DNA of 64,000 nt, from the NCBI RefSeq assembly GCF_004362045.1, contig NZ_SNWX01000002.1:186001-250000 (forward strand), given 5' to 3'. Of the stretch, positions 28,396 through 37,452 are shown in pieces (within the stretch, counting starts at the first letter, position 1; each line of letters begins with the position of its first letter). The position numbers and the translations under genes are program-made. The notes beneath the pieces were generated by a model, which was not told where the DNA came from, ran no database searches, and saw nothing but the letters and a program-made list of their open reading frames with translations. Source of the DNA: Halanaerobium saccharolyticum. GTDB lineage: Bacteria; Bacillota; Halanaerobiia; Halanaerobiales; Halanaerobiaceae.

Positions 28396-28980
28396 TTGGA
28401 TAATACTAGTATCTTTGACAGACTGGAAGCCTTTGGAGACTGGCTGGGCAAAATAACTTTATTTGTAGTAATCATTTTAACTGGAATTCTGGTAATAACA
28501 GTATTAACCGGAGTCTTTTTTCGTTATATAATTCGGGATTCCTTAAGCTGGACTGAGGAGCTGGCCCGCTATTTGATGATCTGGGCTGCCCTGCTGGCAG
28601 TTAGTGTGGGAATTAAGGATAAGGAACATGTCGGGATTCAGCTTTTAATCAAACAGTTTCCACCAGTTATAACTAAATTAATCACTTTTGTGGTTTATCT
28701 AATTACAATTATTTTTCTGGGAGTTTTAACGGTTAAAGGTTATCAGGTGGCAGATAAAGCACAAAATCAACTTTCTCTTGCCTTAAATATTTCAATGTAC
28801 TGGCCCTTAATGAGCATCCCGGTTTCTGGCTCTCTGGCAATTATCCAGCAGTTGATCCAGACAATCTTAATTTTCAAACCAGGAATAGAAGTTTCAGAAA
28901 TATTAGGAGAAACAGAAGTAGATGAAGCTTTAAGAGAAGTTAAAGAAATTCAGATAGAAACAGAAAAGGGTCAGGGGTGA
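28396..28980 (+). CDS. TRAP transporter small membrane subunit (DctQ family)
   Basis: A 194-residue protein with four membrane segments. RYIIRDSLSWTEELARYLMIWAALLAVSVG is recognisable in pieces as the DctQ core (SWTEELARYLMIWA). The C-terminal 35 residues are acidic and cytoplasmic. A GTG at 28387 gives three extra residues, but AGAGGTGG at 28383-28390 fits the TTG at 28396 better (MDNTSIFDRLEAFG). It ends 6 nt before dctM. It pairs with DctM to form the sodium-driven permease. Confidence 0.87.
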   Translation: MDNTSIFDRLEAFGDWLGKITLFVVIILTGILVITVLTGVFFRYIIRDSLSWTEELARYLMIWAALLAVSVGIKDKEHVGIQLLIKQFPPVITKLITFVVYLITIIFLGVLTVKGYQVADKAQNQLSLALNISMYWPLMSIPVSGSLAIIQQLIQTILIFKPGIEVSEILGETEVDEALREVKEIQIETEKGQG

Positions 28981-28986
28981 TTTTAG

Positions 28987-30270
28987 ATGATGGTAACAAT
29001 TGTAATTACATTTTTAATTTTATTATTTGCCGGAATGCCGATTGGTTTTACCATTGGTAGTGTGGCATTATTCGCAATCTATCAGATGGATATGCCGGTA
29101 ATGTTTAATATGGTGCCCCAGAGATTTTTTGCTGGATTAAATATGTTTACCCTGATGGCAATGCCCTTTTTTATTCTTGCCGGCCAGATTATGAACAAAT
29201 CGGGTATAACTCACCGACTTGTTAATTTCGCCAATGTTTTAGTTGGTCATCTGCGCGGAGGCCTGGCTCATGCTAATATTATTGCCAGTATTTTCTTTGC
29301 GGGAATGACCGGAGCTGCGGTTTCTGATACAGCAGCGATTGGTACAATGCTGATTCCTGCAATGGTTGAAGATGGTTATGATAAAGATTTCAGTGCAGCT
29401 GTCACAGCAGCCTCTTCTATTATTGGACCAACAATTCCTCCCAGCAACATGATGGTTATCTATGGGTCGCTGATGGGAGTTTCAATTGCCGGTTTATTTG
29501 CAGCCGGATTTATTCCCGGACTGCTGCTCGGTGGAATGCTGATGATTTTAGCCGGATATATTTCTAAAAAAAGAGGTTATCCAAAAAAAGAAAAACGCTC
29601 TTCAATCAAAGAAATGTTTGTGGCTTTTTGGAATGCAATTCTGGCGCTTTTAATGCCGGTTATTATTCTTGGTGGAATTTTATCAGGAGTTTTCACACCG
29701 ACAGAGGCGGCCTCAATTGCAGTTGCTTATGCATTTATTGTTGGCAAATTTGTTTTTAAATCTTTAAAGTTAAAGGATATTCCAGAACTTTTAGAACAGA
29801 CAGCCAGAACTACCGGAGTAGTGTTTTTAATCATTGCTTCTGCTTCTATTTTAGGCTGGATTCTGGCCTCTGAGCGGGTACCGGAACAGATAGCAAATAT
29901 GTTTATGCAGCTCAGCAATAATAAATATGTAATTTTACTGATGATCAATCTCTTGATGCTGGTTGTAGGTATGTTTATGGATATTGCAGCAGCTTTAGTA
30001 ATTCTGGGTCCCATCCTGCATCCACTTGCTGTCAGTATTGGTGTCCCTCCAATTCAATTTGGGATTATCATGGTCTTATCTTTAAATGTGGCTTTAATGA
30101 CACCACCGGTTGGAGCCTGTCTCTTTGTAGTCAGTGGAATTACAAAACTCTCGCTGGAACAGATATCAAAAGCGATCTGGCCCTTTATTGTGATTGAGGT
30201 AATTACTCTCTTTGCTATTACCTTTATTGAACCAATTTCGATGTTTTTACCCCGTTTATTAGGGTTTTAA
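28987..30270 (+). CDS. TRAP transporter large permease subunit (DctM family)
   Basis: A 427-residue protein with about twelve membrane segments. Typical DctM blocks are MPIGFTIGSVALFAI, LMAMPFFILAGQIMNKSGIT, GMTGAAVSDTAAIGTMLIPAM, SSIIGPTIPPSNMMVIYG and LNVALMTPPVGACLFV. Sodium-coupled TRAP transport suits a halophile. Directly follows dctQ. A palindromic repeat starts 7 nt after its stop, which may end the transcript. Confidence 0.9.
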   Translation: MMVTIVITFLILLFAGMPIGFTIGSVALFAIYQMDMPVMFNMVPQRFFAGLNMFTLMAMPFFILAGQIMNKSGITHRLVNFANVLVGHLRGGLAHANIIASIFFAGMTGAAVSDTAAIGTMLIPAMVEDGYDKDFSAAVTAASSIIGPTIPPSNMMVIYGSLMGVSIAGLFAAGFIPGLLLGGMLMILAGYISKKRGYPKKEKRSSIKEMFVAFWNAILALLMPVIILGGILSGVFTPTEAASIAVAYAFIVGKFVFKSLKLKDIPELLEQTARTTGVVFLIIASASILGWILASERVPEQIANMFMQLSNNKYVILLMINLLMLVVGMFMDIAAALVILGPILHPLAVSIGVPPIQFGIIMVLSLNVALMTPPVGACLFVVSGITKLSLEQISKAIWPFIVIEVITLFAITFIEPISMFLPRLLGF

Positions 30271-30276
30271 AATTTG

Positions 30277-30348
30277 GGTACCGGGTACCTGGGAATAATC
30301 TCCAATTTTAGGACCTGTAGGAGGGGATTATTTCAGCTGCCCGGTACT
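30277..30348. repeat. KpnI-site palindrome family, copy C
   Basis: Left arm GGTACCGGGTACCTGGGAAT with AATC, right arm GGATTATTTCAGCTGCCCGG with TACT, loop about 25 nt. Right arm is diverged. Begins 7 nt after the dctM stop. Confidence 0.78.
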
Positions 30349-30501
30349 TTTTAAGAGTTATTTTTCGGAAAATTTAGAATAATGAGGAGTTGTATACAGA
30401 TATAATAATTCTAAATCCAGGTATCCAGCCTGATTGAAGCAGGGAAATCCGTTTATTAGTATAATATATAAGTTAAGAACAAAACAAAAAGGAGTGTTTC
30501 T

Positions 30502-31848
30502 ATGCAAGCAAGTAGGGAGAAGAAAGAATTTGTTGTGGAAGAAGAACCTTTTTATGGATTAGAAGAAAAGCCACCGTTAGTTGAGACTTTGTTACTAGGA
30601 TTACAGCATATGCTGGCTATGTTTGTCGGAATTATAACCCCACCTTTAATTATAGCGGGAGTTGCCGGTTTAAATGCTGCAGAAACTGGATTTTTTGTCA
30701 GTATGGCTTTGATGGTTTCCGGAATCACCACCTATATTCAGGTCACAAAAATTGGGCCGGTCGGTTCAGGACTGCTGGCAGTTCATGGTACATCTTTTAC
30801 CTTTGTGCCAATGGCTATTGCAGCAGCAAGCGAGGGCGGTCTGCCTCTAGTTTTAGGAATGGGTTTGATCACATCACCGGTTGAGATGATCCTGAGCAGA
30901 TTTATCAGGCAGACCAGAAAAATCTTTCCACCAGTGGTTACCGGAACTGTTGTGATGTTAATTGGACTTGGTCTGATGGAAGTAGGAATAACTGACTTTG
31001 GTGGAGGAGCCGGTGCAGAAAATTATGGAGCACCTCAGAATCTGGTTCTGGGATTATTTGTTTTAACGATCATTATTATCGCCAACCGTTTTGGTAAGGG
31101 ATTGGTTAAAGTAGGAGCAGTGGCACTTGGTTTAATTGTCGGTTATCTTGTTTCTATTCCACTTGGTCTTGTTGATATGACAGAGGTTGCAAATGCAGGC
31201 TGGTTGACAATTCCCCGCCCCTTTAAGTATGGACTTTCATTTCAGTGGAGCCATTTATTACCCTGGGTGATGGCCTATATTATTACTACAGTCGAGTCAA
31301 TCGGTGATCTGACAGCTGTGGCAGAGGTTTCCGGAGAAGATGTAGCCAATGAACAGCATATAGAAAGATTGAGCGGTGGCATCATGGCCGATGGAGTGGG
31401 TAGTGCCCTGGCCGCAGTTTTCAATTCATTACCTAATTCAACTTTTAGCCAGAATATTGGAGTTATTCAGATTACAAAAGTAGGAAGTAGAGTAGTAGGA
31501 ATAGCAGTGGCTGCAATCTTATTTTTACTTGGTCTTGTCCCTAAAATTGGTGCTTTGGTCAGTGTAATGCCCAATCCTGTTTTAGGTGGAGCAACAATTG
31601 CTTTATTTGGAATGGTTGCTACCTCAGGTATGAAAATTGTAACTAAAGGTGGATTGACTGATAGAAAAATCTTTATTTTGTCAATCGCCCTCAGTTTTGG
31701 TCTTGGTGTAACCTTTAGACCGGATGTTGTAGCTCAGCTGCCGTCAGTAATCTCTACAGTTTTATCCTCGGGAATTACAGTGGGAGCAATAATTGCAATC
31801 GGATTAAACTTACTGCTGCCACATAAGGGTGAGCAAAAAATCTGTTAG
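30502..31848 (+). CDS. NCS2/NAT-family xanthine-uracil-type permease
   Basis: A 448-residue permease with about 14 membrane segments of the nucleobase-ascorbate transporter family. It has the QH motif LLLGLQHMLAMFVGI in TM1, a PVGSGLLAVHGTSFTFVP stretch, and the family signature SQNIGVIQITKVGSR (QNxGxxxxT). In this family these features go with xanthine, urate or uracil uptake by proton or sodium symport. Location between the TRAP operon and a molybdenum hydroxylase operon favours xanthine or urate. AAAGGAGTG precedes the ATG. Followed by a folded leader element for the next operon. Confidence 0.87.
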   Translation: MQASREKKEFVVEEEPFYGLEEKPPLVETLLLGLQHMLAMFVGIITPPLIIAGVAGLNAAETGFFVSMALMVSGITTYIQVTKIGPVGSGLLAVHGTSFTFVPMAIAAASEGGLPLVLGMGLITSPVEMILSRFIRQTRKIFPPVVTGTVVMLIGLGLMEVGITDFGGGAGAENYGAPQNLVLGLFVLTIIIIANRFGKGLVKVGAVALGLIVGYLVSIPLGLVDMTEVANAGWLTIPRPFKYGLSFQWSHLLPWVMAYIITTVESIGDLTAVAEVSGEDVANEQHIERLSGGIMADGVGSALAAVFNSLPNSTFSQNIGVIQITKVGSRVVGIAVAAILFLLGLVPKIGALVSVMPNPVLGGATIALFGMVATSGMKIVTKGGLTDRKIFILSIALSFGLGVTFRPDVVAQLPSVISTVLSSGITVGAIIAIGLNLLLPHKGEQKIC

Positions 31849-31893
31849 CAAATAGAAAAAATCATGTTAAAAATCTGTTAATTTAAAATATTT

Positions 31894-31904
31894 TGTTATA
31901 TAAT
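31894..31904 (+). promoter_or_regulatory. Possible extended -10 promoter for the hydroxylase operon
   Basis: TGTTATATAAT, containing TATAAT at 31899-31904 and a TG upstream. No good -35 is visible. If used, the transcript would start near 31911 and include the folded element at 31940-32091. Confidence 0.4.
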
Positions 31905-31939
31905 AAAGATAAAGAATTGAATATAGTAAAGTTTAATGC

Positions 31940-32091
31940 ATGGACTTTTTCCATTTTAACATTTCTCTCAACTAAAATTGAGAAAAATGCCCTGAGAACT
32001 CTTAATTTGTAGCGTCAGAACTGGTTTATTCCAGCCTGACTGACTACCAGCCAATTAAGAGCTGATCCTGGCAAAAATGGAGAAAGTCCAT
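31940..32091. other. Folded 152-nt leader element upstream of the molybdenum hydroxylase operon
   Basis: This 345-nt gene-free gap (31849-32193) holds a three-way fold. The closing stem pairs ATGGACTTTTTCCATTTT (31940-31957) with AAAATGGAGAAAGTCCAT (32074-32091), 17 of 18 matching. Inside are hairpin A (31960-31989, CATTT and TCTCAA pairing with TTGAGA and AAATG) and arm B (CTCTTAATT 31999-32007 with AATTAAGAG 32053-32061), which ends in GTCAG/CTGAC and CTGG/CCAG hairpins. It could be a metabolite-sensing leader RNA or a small palindromic transposable element. I recognise no known riboswitch core in it. No terminator-like T-run follows it before the gene start 102 nt downstream. Confidence 0.6.
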
Positions 32092-32193
32092 CTATTTAAT
32101 GGGGAGAATTTTTTGAAATTAAGTTTATTTTATTTTTTGTAAGAAGGCAGTTGGGCAGGATAATTTTTTGATTTTAATTATGGAGGTGCAGTA

Positions 32194-34485
32194 ATGGCTT
32201 TTAAACATGTTAACAAAGGTGTCAGGAGAGTAGATGCCTATGAGAAAGTTACCGGTAAGGCCAAATTTGGAGCAGATCTGGAATTTGCAAATATGCTTCA
32301 TGCTAAAGTACTGAGGACAGAATATCCTCATGCTGAAATTGAAAAAATTGAGACAGCTGCGGCAGAAGGGATGCCGGGTGTAAGAGGTGTATTTACAGCT
32401 AAGGATATTCCAAATAATCTCTTTGGAGTTATTGTTCAGGATCAGCAGGTACTGGCAGATAAGAAAGTGCTGCTGGCTGGAGATGGAGTGGCCATGGCTG
32501 TGGCAGAAACTGAAGCTCAGGCAGCGGCAGCTCTGGAAAAGATTAAGGTTGAATACAGAGAGCTGGAAGGAGTTTTTGATCCACTGGAATCTCGAAAAGA
32601 AGGTGCCCTGAAATTGCATCCGGAAAAAGATGATAACCAGGTGATCCACCATCCGCTGCGTAAAGGGGATGTGAAAAAAGGTTTTGCAGAAGCAGATGTA
32701 ATTTTAGAAAGAGAATATACAACTCAGTTTATTGAACATAGTTATCTAGAGCCGGAAGCAGTTGTAGTGGTTCCCAATGAGGAAAACCATCTGGTTTCAG
32801 TTTATGGTTCAATTCAGAATCCCTATGCAACGAGAAATGCTGTTTCGGCGGTGCTGGAAGTTGAACTGGCTGAAGTAAGGGTTATTCAAAATCATATTGG
32901 TGGCTCTTTTGGCGGTAAAGATGAGGTTGTTTCGGCAATGGCTGCCCGGGCAGCAGTGATGGCGCTGAAAACCGGGAGACCGGTTAAGATGGTCAACAGC
33001 AGAGAGGAGTCGTTTACCGAAAGTTATAAGCGGCATCCCTATCATTTAACATATAAGATAGGAGCCACAAAAGAAGGTAAGCTGACGGCAATGGAAATTG
33101 CGGCAGTTGCAGATAGTGGTGGCTATGCCTGTCAGACTCCTTTTGTAACCTGGCGCAGTGTGGTTCAGGCCACAGGTCCCTATGAAGTAGAAAATGTTAA
33201 AACTGATACCTATGGTTATTATACCAATAATCCCTATACCGGGGCGATGCGCGGTTATGGTTCACCTCAGGTGATTTTTGCCCAGGAATCCTTAATGGAT
33301 GAACTGGCAGCTGAGCTTGGTTTAGAACCAGTTGAACTGCGAAAAAGAAATATGTATTCGCAGGGTTCGGTTACAGCCAGCGGTCAGAAGCTGGAGCGGC
33401 ACACTGTTTCCTTAAATGAAGTTATGTCTAAGGCGATGGAGGCCATAGATTATAAGAAGAAATATGAAGAATATTCCAGGGAACAGCCAGGAGATAAAAA
33501 GAAGGGAATTGGACTTTCCATTTCTTTTAGAGGCTGCAGCCTGGGAGCAGAGGCAATAGATGCAGCAGCTTCTGTAATTCAGATTAATAAAGATGGCAGT
33601 GTGGCAGTTTACAGTGGCCTGGCTGAAAATGGTCAGGGATTAAAAACAATCTTTTCCCAGATAGCAGCTGAAGTTTTAGGTGTCCCGATGAGCGAAGTTG
33701 AGTTTAAGGAACTGGACACCAGCTTTACCCCTGACAGCGGCTCAACAGTTGCCTCCCGGGCTACCTTAATCGGTGGTAATGCGATTAAGGATGCAGCGGA
33801 GAAATTGAAGGGTAGAATTATGGATTTTGCCGCAGGTAAATATGATTTTAAGATAGATCAGCTGGAACTAAAAGATGGCTTTTTATATGACGGTCAGGGT
33901 AACAGACTGGCAACCTTTGCTGATCTAACAGGAGAAATGGGCAATACCGGTATTTTAATGTCAGCTTACGGCTGGTATAAATCACCTCCAATCTCCTGGG
34001 ATGAAGAAAAAGGATCCGGCAACCCTTATTTTACCTATGTCTACGGCTGTCAGATAGCTGAAGTTGAAGTTGATACAGGAACCGGTGAGCTGAGCGTGCT
34101 CAATATGGCGGCTGCTCATGATGTCGGTCGGGCAATTAACCCGGAAAATGTTAAAGGTCAGATTTATGGTGGAGTCATGATGGGCTTAGGTTATGGAATT
34201 ATGGAAGAACTTGAAGTTAGAGATGGAGTAATTCAGGGAACTAACTTCCATGATTATATGATTCCCACCATTAAAGATATGCCGGATATTAAACCGGTAA
34301 TTGTAGAAAATCCTGATCCGGATGGCCCTTTTGGTGCTAAATCAATTGGGGAGCCAACTCTGGAATTAGGTAGTGCAGCAATAGCAAATGCAGTAGCTCA
34401 TGCTTCAGGCAGGAGAATTCGTTCTCTACCCCTTAACTTAGAGCGGGTTTTAATTGGTCGTGCTCTGCATAAGGGAGGTAAATAA
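32194..34485 (+). CDS. Molybdenum hydroxylase large subunit (xanthine dehydrogenase family)
   Basis: A 763-residue molybdopterin-binding subunit, single chain. Residues about 1-125 form the a/b hammerhead domain (VDAYEKVTGKAKFGADLEF); the Mo domains follow with HIGGSFGGKDEVVSAMAAR, TGAMRGYGSPQVIFAQE and the C-terminal FGAKSIGEPTLELG holding the catalytic Glu. It would hydroxylate a purine (hypoxanthine/xanthine) or, run reductively, act on urate. The next two genes encode the FAD and 2Fe-2S subunits, so the order is Mo-FAD-FeS. GGAGGTG precedes the ATG. Substrate within the family is not certain; the accessory genes for a selenium-dependent form (yqeB, yqeC) are not in the window. Confidence 0.87.
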   Translation: MAFKHVNKGVRRVDAYEKVTGKAKFGADLEFANMLHAKVLRTEYPHAEIEKIETAAAEGMPGVRGVFTAKDIPNNLFGVIVQDQQVLADKKVLLAGDGVAMAVAETEAQAAAALEKIKVEYRELEGVFDPLESRKEGALKLHPEKDDNQVIHHPLRKGDVKKGFAEADVILEREYTTQFIEHSYLEPEAVVVVPNEENHLVSVYGSIQNPYATRNAVSAVLEVELAEVRVIQNHIGGSFGGKDEVVSAMAARAAVMALKTGRPVKMVNSREESFTESYKRHPYHLTYKIGATKEGKLTAMEIAAVADSGGYACQTPFVTWRSVVQATGPYEVENVKTDTYGYYTNNPYTGAMRGYGSPQVIFAQESLMDELAAELGLEPVELRKRNMYSQGSVTASGQKLERHTVSLNEVMSKAMEAIDYKKKYEEYSREQPGDKKKGIGLSISFRGCSLGAEAIDAAASVIQINKDGSVAVYSGLAENGQGLKTIFSQIAAEVLGVPMSEVEFKELDTSFTPDSGSTVASRATLIGGNAIKDAAEKLKGRIMDFAAGKYDFKIDQLELKDGFLYDGQGNRLATFADLTGEMGNTGILMSAYGWYKSPPISWDEEKGSGNPYFTYVYGCQIAEVEVDTGTGELSVLNMAAAHDVGRAINPENVKGQIYGGVMMGLGYGIMEELEVRDGVIQGTNFHDYMIPTIKDMPDIKPVIVENPDPDGPFGAKSIGEPTLELGSAAIANAVAHASGRRIRSLPLNLERVLIGRALHKGGK

Positions 34486-34487
34486 TA

Positions 34488-35363
34488 ATGGTCGAATATC
34501 AATTATTGAGAGCTCATAGTTTAGAAGAAGTATTGGAAATTCTGGCTGAAAAAAAGAAGGTGCAGATTCTGGCAGGAGGAACTGATCTACTGGTTGACCT
34601 CCACCAGCAGGATCCAAAATTTGAAAATATAGATTATCTTTTAGATATTACCGATGTAGCTGAACTTAAGGGAATCAAACTGGGCCCAGAAGAGGGCGAG
34701 ATTGGTGCTCTGACAACTCATGCAGAATTGTTAAGCAGCCCGGAAATAAAAGAAAAGCTGCCCTTTATTGGAGCAGCAGCCAGCAGTATTGGCTCAACTC
34801 AAATTAGAAATCGGGCCACTATTGGTGGTAATCTGGTCAATGCAGCAGCCTGTGCTGATTCATTTTCACCTCTGATTGCTCTGGGAGCAGAACTTGTTCT
34901 GCGCAATAAAGGTGGAGCCCGCAGGGTTCTGCTGGAAGATTTTGTGGAATGGCCAAATCAGACGGTACTTAAAGATAATGAAGTTCTGGAAAAAATAGTT
35001 TTTAAAATGCCTCAGGGAGAATATTACAGCAGTTATCAGAAGATTGGGCGCCGCAATGCGGTAAGTATTTCCAGACTTTCTTTAACCCTGCTGGCTGAAG
35101 TAGAAAATGAAGCGATAAAAAATGTTCAGGTTGTTTCTGGAGCTGCAACTCCTGCGCCTGTACCTTTTAGAGAGGTAAATAAGTATTTAACGGCTAAAAC
35201 TTTTGCTGAGATAGATCCGGCAGAGGCCGGGGAGATAGCAGCAGATGAGATGGTAGGAATTACAGGGGAAAGATGGTCAACCCCCTATAAACGGCCTGCT
35301 CTGAGTAAACTGGTAGAAAGAGCAGTAAAAGATTTATTGGAGGAGGCAGGATATAATGGCTAA
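34488..35363 (+). CDS. Molybdenum hydroxylase FAD-binding subunit, first set
   Basis: A 291-residue FAD subunit (CoxM/XdhB type). The FAD motifs are ILAGGTDLLVDLHQ near residue 30 and IRNRATIGGNLVNAAACADS near residue 105; a CO_deh_flav_C domain follows (KIGRRNAVSISRLSLTLL, SGAATPAPVPFREV). It passes electrons from the 2Fe-2S clusters to NAD or another acceptor. It starts 2 nt after the large subunit and overlaps the next gene by 8 nt, so the three subunits are made together. Confidence 0.9.
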   Translation: MVEYQLLRAHSLEEVLEILAEKKKVQILAGGTDLLVDLHQQDPKFENIDYLLDITDVAELKGIKLGPEEGEIGALTTHAELLSSPEIKEKLPFIGAAASSIGSTQIRNRATIGGNLVNAAACADSFSPLIALGAELVLRNKGGARRVLLEDFVEWPNQTVLKDNEVLEKIVFKMPQGEYYSSYQKIGRRNAVSISRLSLTLLAEVENEAIKNVQVVSGAATPAPVPFREVNKYLTAKTFAEIDPAEAGEIAADEMVGITGERWSTPYKRPALSKLVERAVKDLLEEAGYNG

Positions 35364-35829
35364 GTTAGAGGTAGAAATCACAGTTAATGGAGAACAGCAT
35401 AAATTAAAAGTGGGCAGTCAGGAAAGACTTTTAGATACCCTCAGAGATGAGCTGAAGCTGACCGGAACCAAAGAAGGCTGCAGTGTTGGTGAATGTGGGG
35501 CCTGCACGGTAATTGTCGATGATCAGGCAGTTAATTCCTGTCTGGTGCTCACAGCTCAGGTAGATGGCAGTGAGATTATCACAGTTGAGGGTCTGGAAAG
35601 CAAAAGCGGTCTGCATCCACTGCAGAAAGCTTTTATCGAAAAACAGGCTGTCCAGTGTGGTTTCTGTACTCCAGGAATGCTGATGTCAGCTCTGGCACTT
35701 TTAAATACCAATCCGACTCCGACTAAGGAAGAGATCAAAACAGCTCTGGAAGGAAATTTATGCCGCTGCACAGGTTATCAGCAGATAATTGATGCAGTTG
35801 AGATGGCAGCCGAAGAATGGGGTGTCTGA
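35356..35829 (+). CDS. Molybdenum hydroxylase 2Fe-2S subunit, first set
   Basis: A 157-residue subunit with two [2Fe-2S] clusters. The plant-type ferredoxin domain has CSVGECGACTVIVDDQAVNS followed by C (four Cys), and the helical domain has VQCGFCTPGM and NLCRCTGYQ (four Cys). All eight ligands are present. Length is normal for CoxS/XdhC-type subunits. It overlaps the FAD-subunit gene and ends 1 nt before the next GTG. Confidence 0.92.
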   Translation: MAKLEVEITVNGEQHKLKVGSQERLLDTLRDELKLTGTKEGCSVGECGACTVIVDDQAVNSCLVLTAQVDGSEIITVEGLESKSGLHPLQKAFIEKQAVQCGFCTPGMLMSALALLNTNPTPTKEEIKTALEGNLCRCTGYQQIIDAVEMAAEEWGV

Positions 35830-35830
35830 G

Positions 35831-37195
35831 GTGGCTAAAATTTTAATTAAAAATGTAAAAGAGATTATTACGATGAATAAAAATCGAGATCGGCTCAAAA
35901 ATGCTGACCTTTTGATTGAAGATGGAAAAATTTCACGAATGGGTAGAGATATCGAGGTTGAAGGAGAAGTGGATCGAACTATTAATGGTCGTGATTACTT
36001 TCTTTTTCCGGGTCTGGTTAATCTGCACCATCACTTTTATCAGGCTTTAACCCGCAACTTACCTGAGGCCCAGGAATCAGAACTTTTTGACTGGTTAAAA
36101 TATCTTTATCCAATCTGGTCCCGGGTTAATCCGGATGCAGTCTACTATTCGACTCTGCTGGCAGCAGGGGAACTTTTAAAAACAGGCTGTACAACGACCA
36201 GTGATCACTTTTATGTTTTTCCTAAATCACAGCCTTCAAACCTAATTGATAATCAGTTTGAAGCTGCAAAAGAAATCGGGATCCGCTTCCACGGTACCCG
36301 GGGCAGTATGTCCTTAAGTGAAAAAGATGGAGGTCTGCCGCCAGATTCAGTGGTGCAGACTGATCAGGAGATACTCAAAGATTCCCGCCGGGTAATTGAA
36401 AAATATCATGATAGCTCTCCTTTTGCCATGCAGCGGGTAGCTCTAGCTCCCTGTTCACCCTTTTCGGTGACTGAAGAGCTGATGATAGAGTCAGTTGAGC
36501 TGGCCCGGGACTATGGAGTCCAGGCCCACACTCATCTGGCAGAGACTAAAGATGAGGAACAGTTTGTTTTAGAGAAAACAGGTCTCAGACCTTTAGCCTA
36601 TATGGAAAAGCTGGGCTGGGTTGGCAGTGATATCTGGTATGCCCATGGAGTCCATCTGACCAGTGATGAACTGAGTCGGATGGCCGAAACAGGAACTGGA
36701 GTTTCCCACTGTCCGGTTTCTAACATGAAGCTTTCCTCGGGAGCAGCAAAAGTGCCGGAAATGATCAAAAAAGGAGTTCCGGTTGGCCTGGGAGTTGACG
36801 GCAGTGCCAGCAATGATTCCTCCAATATGATTTTAGAAATGAAGGCGGCCTTTTTGATGCACCGTCTGGTCCACGGCATGAAGTCAATTACAGCCGAAGA
36901 TGTGCTGGCCCTGGCCACAAATGGGGGTCGGGATGTTTTGTCTCAGCCAGAAATTGGAAGCCTGGAAGTTGGTAAAGCGGCAGATATGTTTCTGGTTAAT
37001 TCTAAAAGGCTTGGCTTTGCCGGTGGCTTATATGATCCGGTTTCAGCGATAATTAATACTGGTGATACTCAGATTGTTGATTACACAATTGTTAATGGTG
37101 AGATTGTGGTTGAAGAGGGAGAGCTGACAAGGGTTGATGAAGCTGAGATTATAGCAAAGGCTAATTCTATTTCTGCTGAGATGGTAGAAGGCTAA
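35831..37195 (+). CDS. SsnA-like aminohydrolase, 8-oxoguanine deaminase type
   Basis: A 454-residue metal-dependent hydrolase of the amidohydrolase superfamily (ATZ/TRZ-like). Metal ligands are visible in GLVNLHHHFYQALTRN (HxH), AHTHLAET, and GVDGSASND (Asp); YAHGVHLTSDEL supplies the second His. The LHHHFYQALTRNLPEAQ and LYPIWSRVNPDAVYYS stretches are those of 8-oxoguanine deaminases and hydroxydechloroatrazine-type hydrolases. It likely deaminates guanine-like or oxidised purines, or opens a nitrogen heterocycle. GTG 35831 is taken as start, immediately after the 2Fe-2S stop; a longer frame from 35789 would overlap that gene with no ribosome site. Paralogous to ssnA at 38124. Confidence 0.82.
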   Translation: MAKILIKNVKEIITMNKNRDRLKNADLLIEDGKISRMGRDIEVEGEVDRTINGRDYFLFPGLVNLHHHFYQALTRNLPEAQESELFDWLKYLYPIWSRVNPDAVYYSTLLAAGELLKTGCTTTSDHFYVFPKSQPSNLIDNQFEAAKEIGIRFHGTRGSMSLSEKDGGLPPDSVVQTDQEILKDSRRVIEKYHDSSPFAMQRVALAPCSPFSVTEELMIESVELARDYGVQAHTHLAETKDEEQFVLEKTGLRPLAYMEKLGWVGSDIWYAHGVHLTSDELSRMAETGTGVSHCPVSNMKLSSGAAKVPEMIKKGVPVGLGVDGSASNDSSNMILEMKAAFLMHRLVHGMKSITAEDVLALATNGGRDVLSQPEIGSLEVGKAADMFLVNSKRLGFAGGLYDPVSAIINTGDTQIVDYTIVNGEIVVEEGELTRVDEAEIIAKANSISAEMVEG

Positions 37196-37244
37196 GAAAA
37201 GTTTTCTCAATTTCAAATTTAACTGTTTAATTTATTCAAATAAT

Positions 37245-37452
37245 ATCAGCTTGAGAGTTTAATTTCATTCCAGTTTTTTATTCAAGAACAACTAAGACTC
37301 ATATTGTTGTTAAATTTATCTACCTTCCCGATTGCTGCCTCCTGCAGCACGGTCAGTTCAGGGCGTCCTGCCCTTCAGATAAATTTAACTTAATATTCAT
37401 CAAGTTGTTCTAAAAATAAAAATAGTCATTTCAATTAAAATCTCAAGCTGAT
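37245..37452. repeat. Long nested inverted repeat with GC-rich double-hairpin tip
   Basis: The 432-nt gap 37196-37627 has no gene. It contains ATCAGCTTGAGA (37245-37256) against TCTCAAGCTGAT (37441-37452), AGAACAACT (37285-37293) against AGTTGTTCT (37403-37411), and GTTAAATTTATCT (37309-37321) against AGATAAATTTAAC (37377-37389), all perfect and nested. The 55-nt tip is GC-rich, unlike the arms, and holds two hairpins: GCTGC-CTCCT-GCAGC (37334-37348) and GGGC-GTCCT-GCCC (37361-37373). It may be a MITE-like element or a structured RNA. On the minus strand the two loops read AGGAG and AGGAC. Confidence 0.75.

Noticed and set aside
32125-32652. Minus-strand 175-codon frame over the hydroxylase start
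   Set aside because: Shadow of the strong hydroxylase gene; composition is Cys/Phe/Ser-rich as is usual for antisense frames here.
37322-37376. GC-rich tip considered as an integron attC site or IS200/IS605 end
   Set aside because: No integrase or IS200-type transposase nearby, no attC core pattern, and the arms are continuous with the larger inverted repeat.
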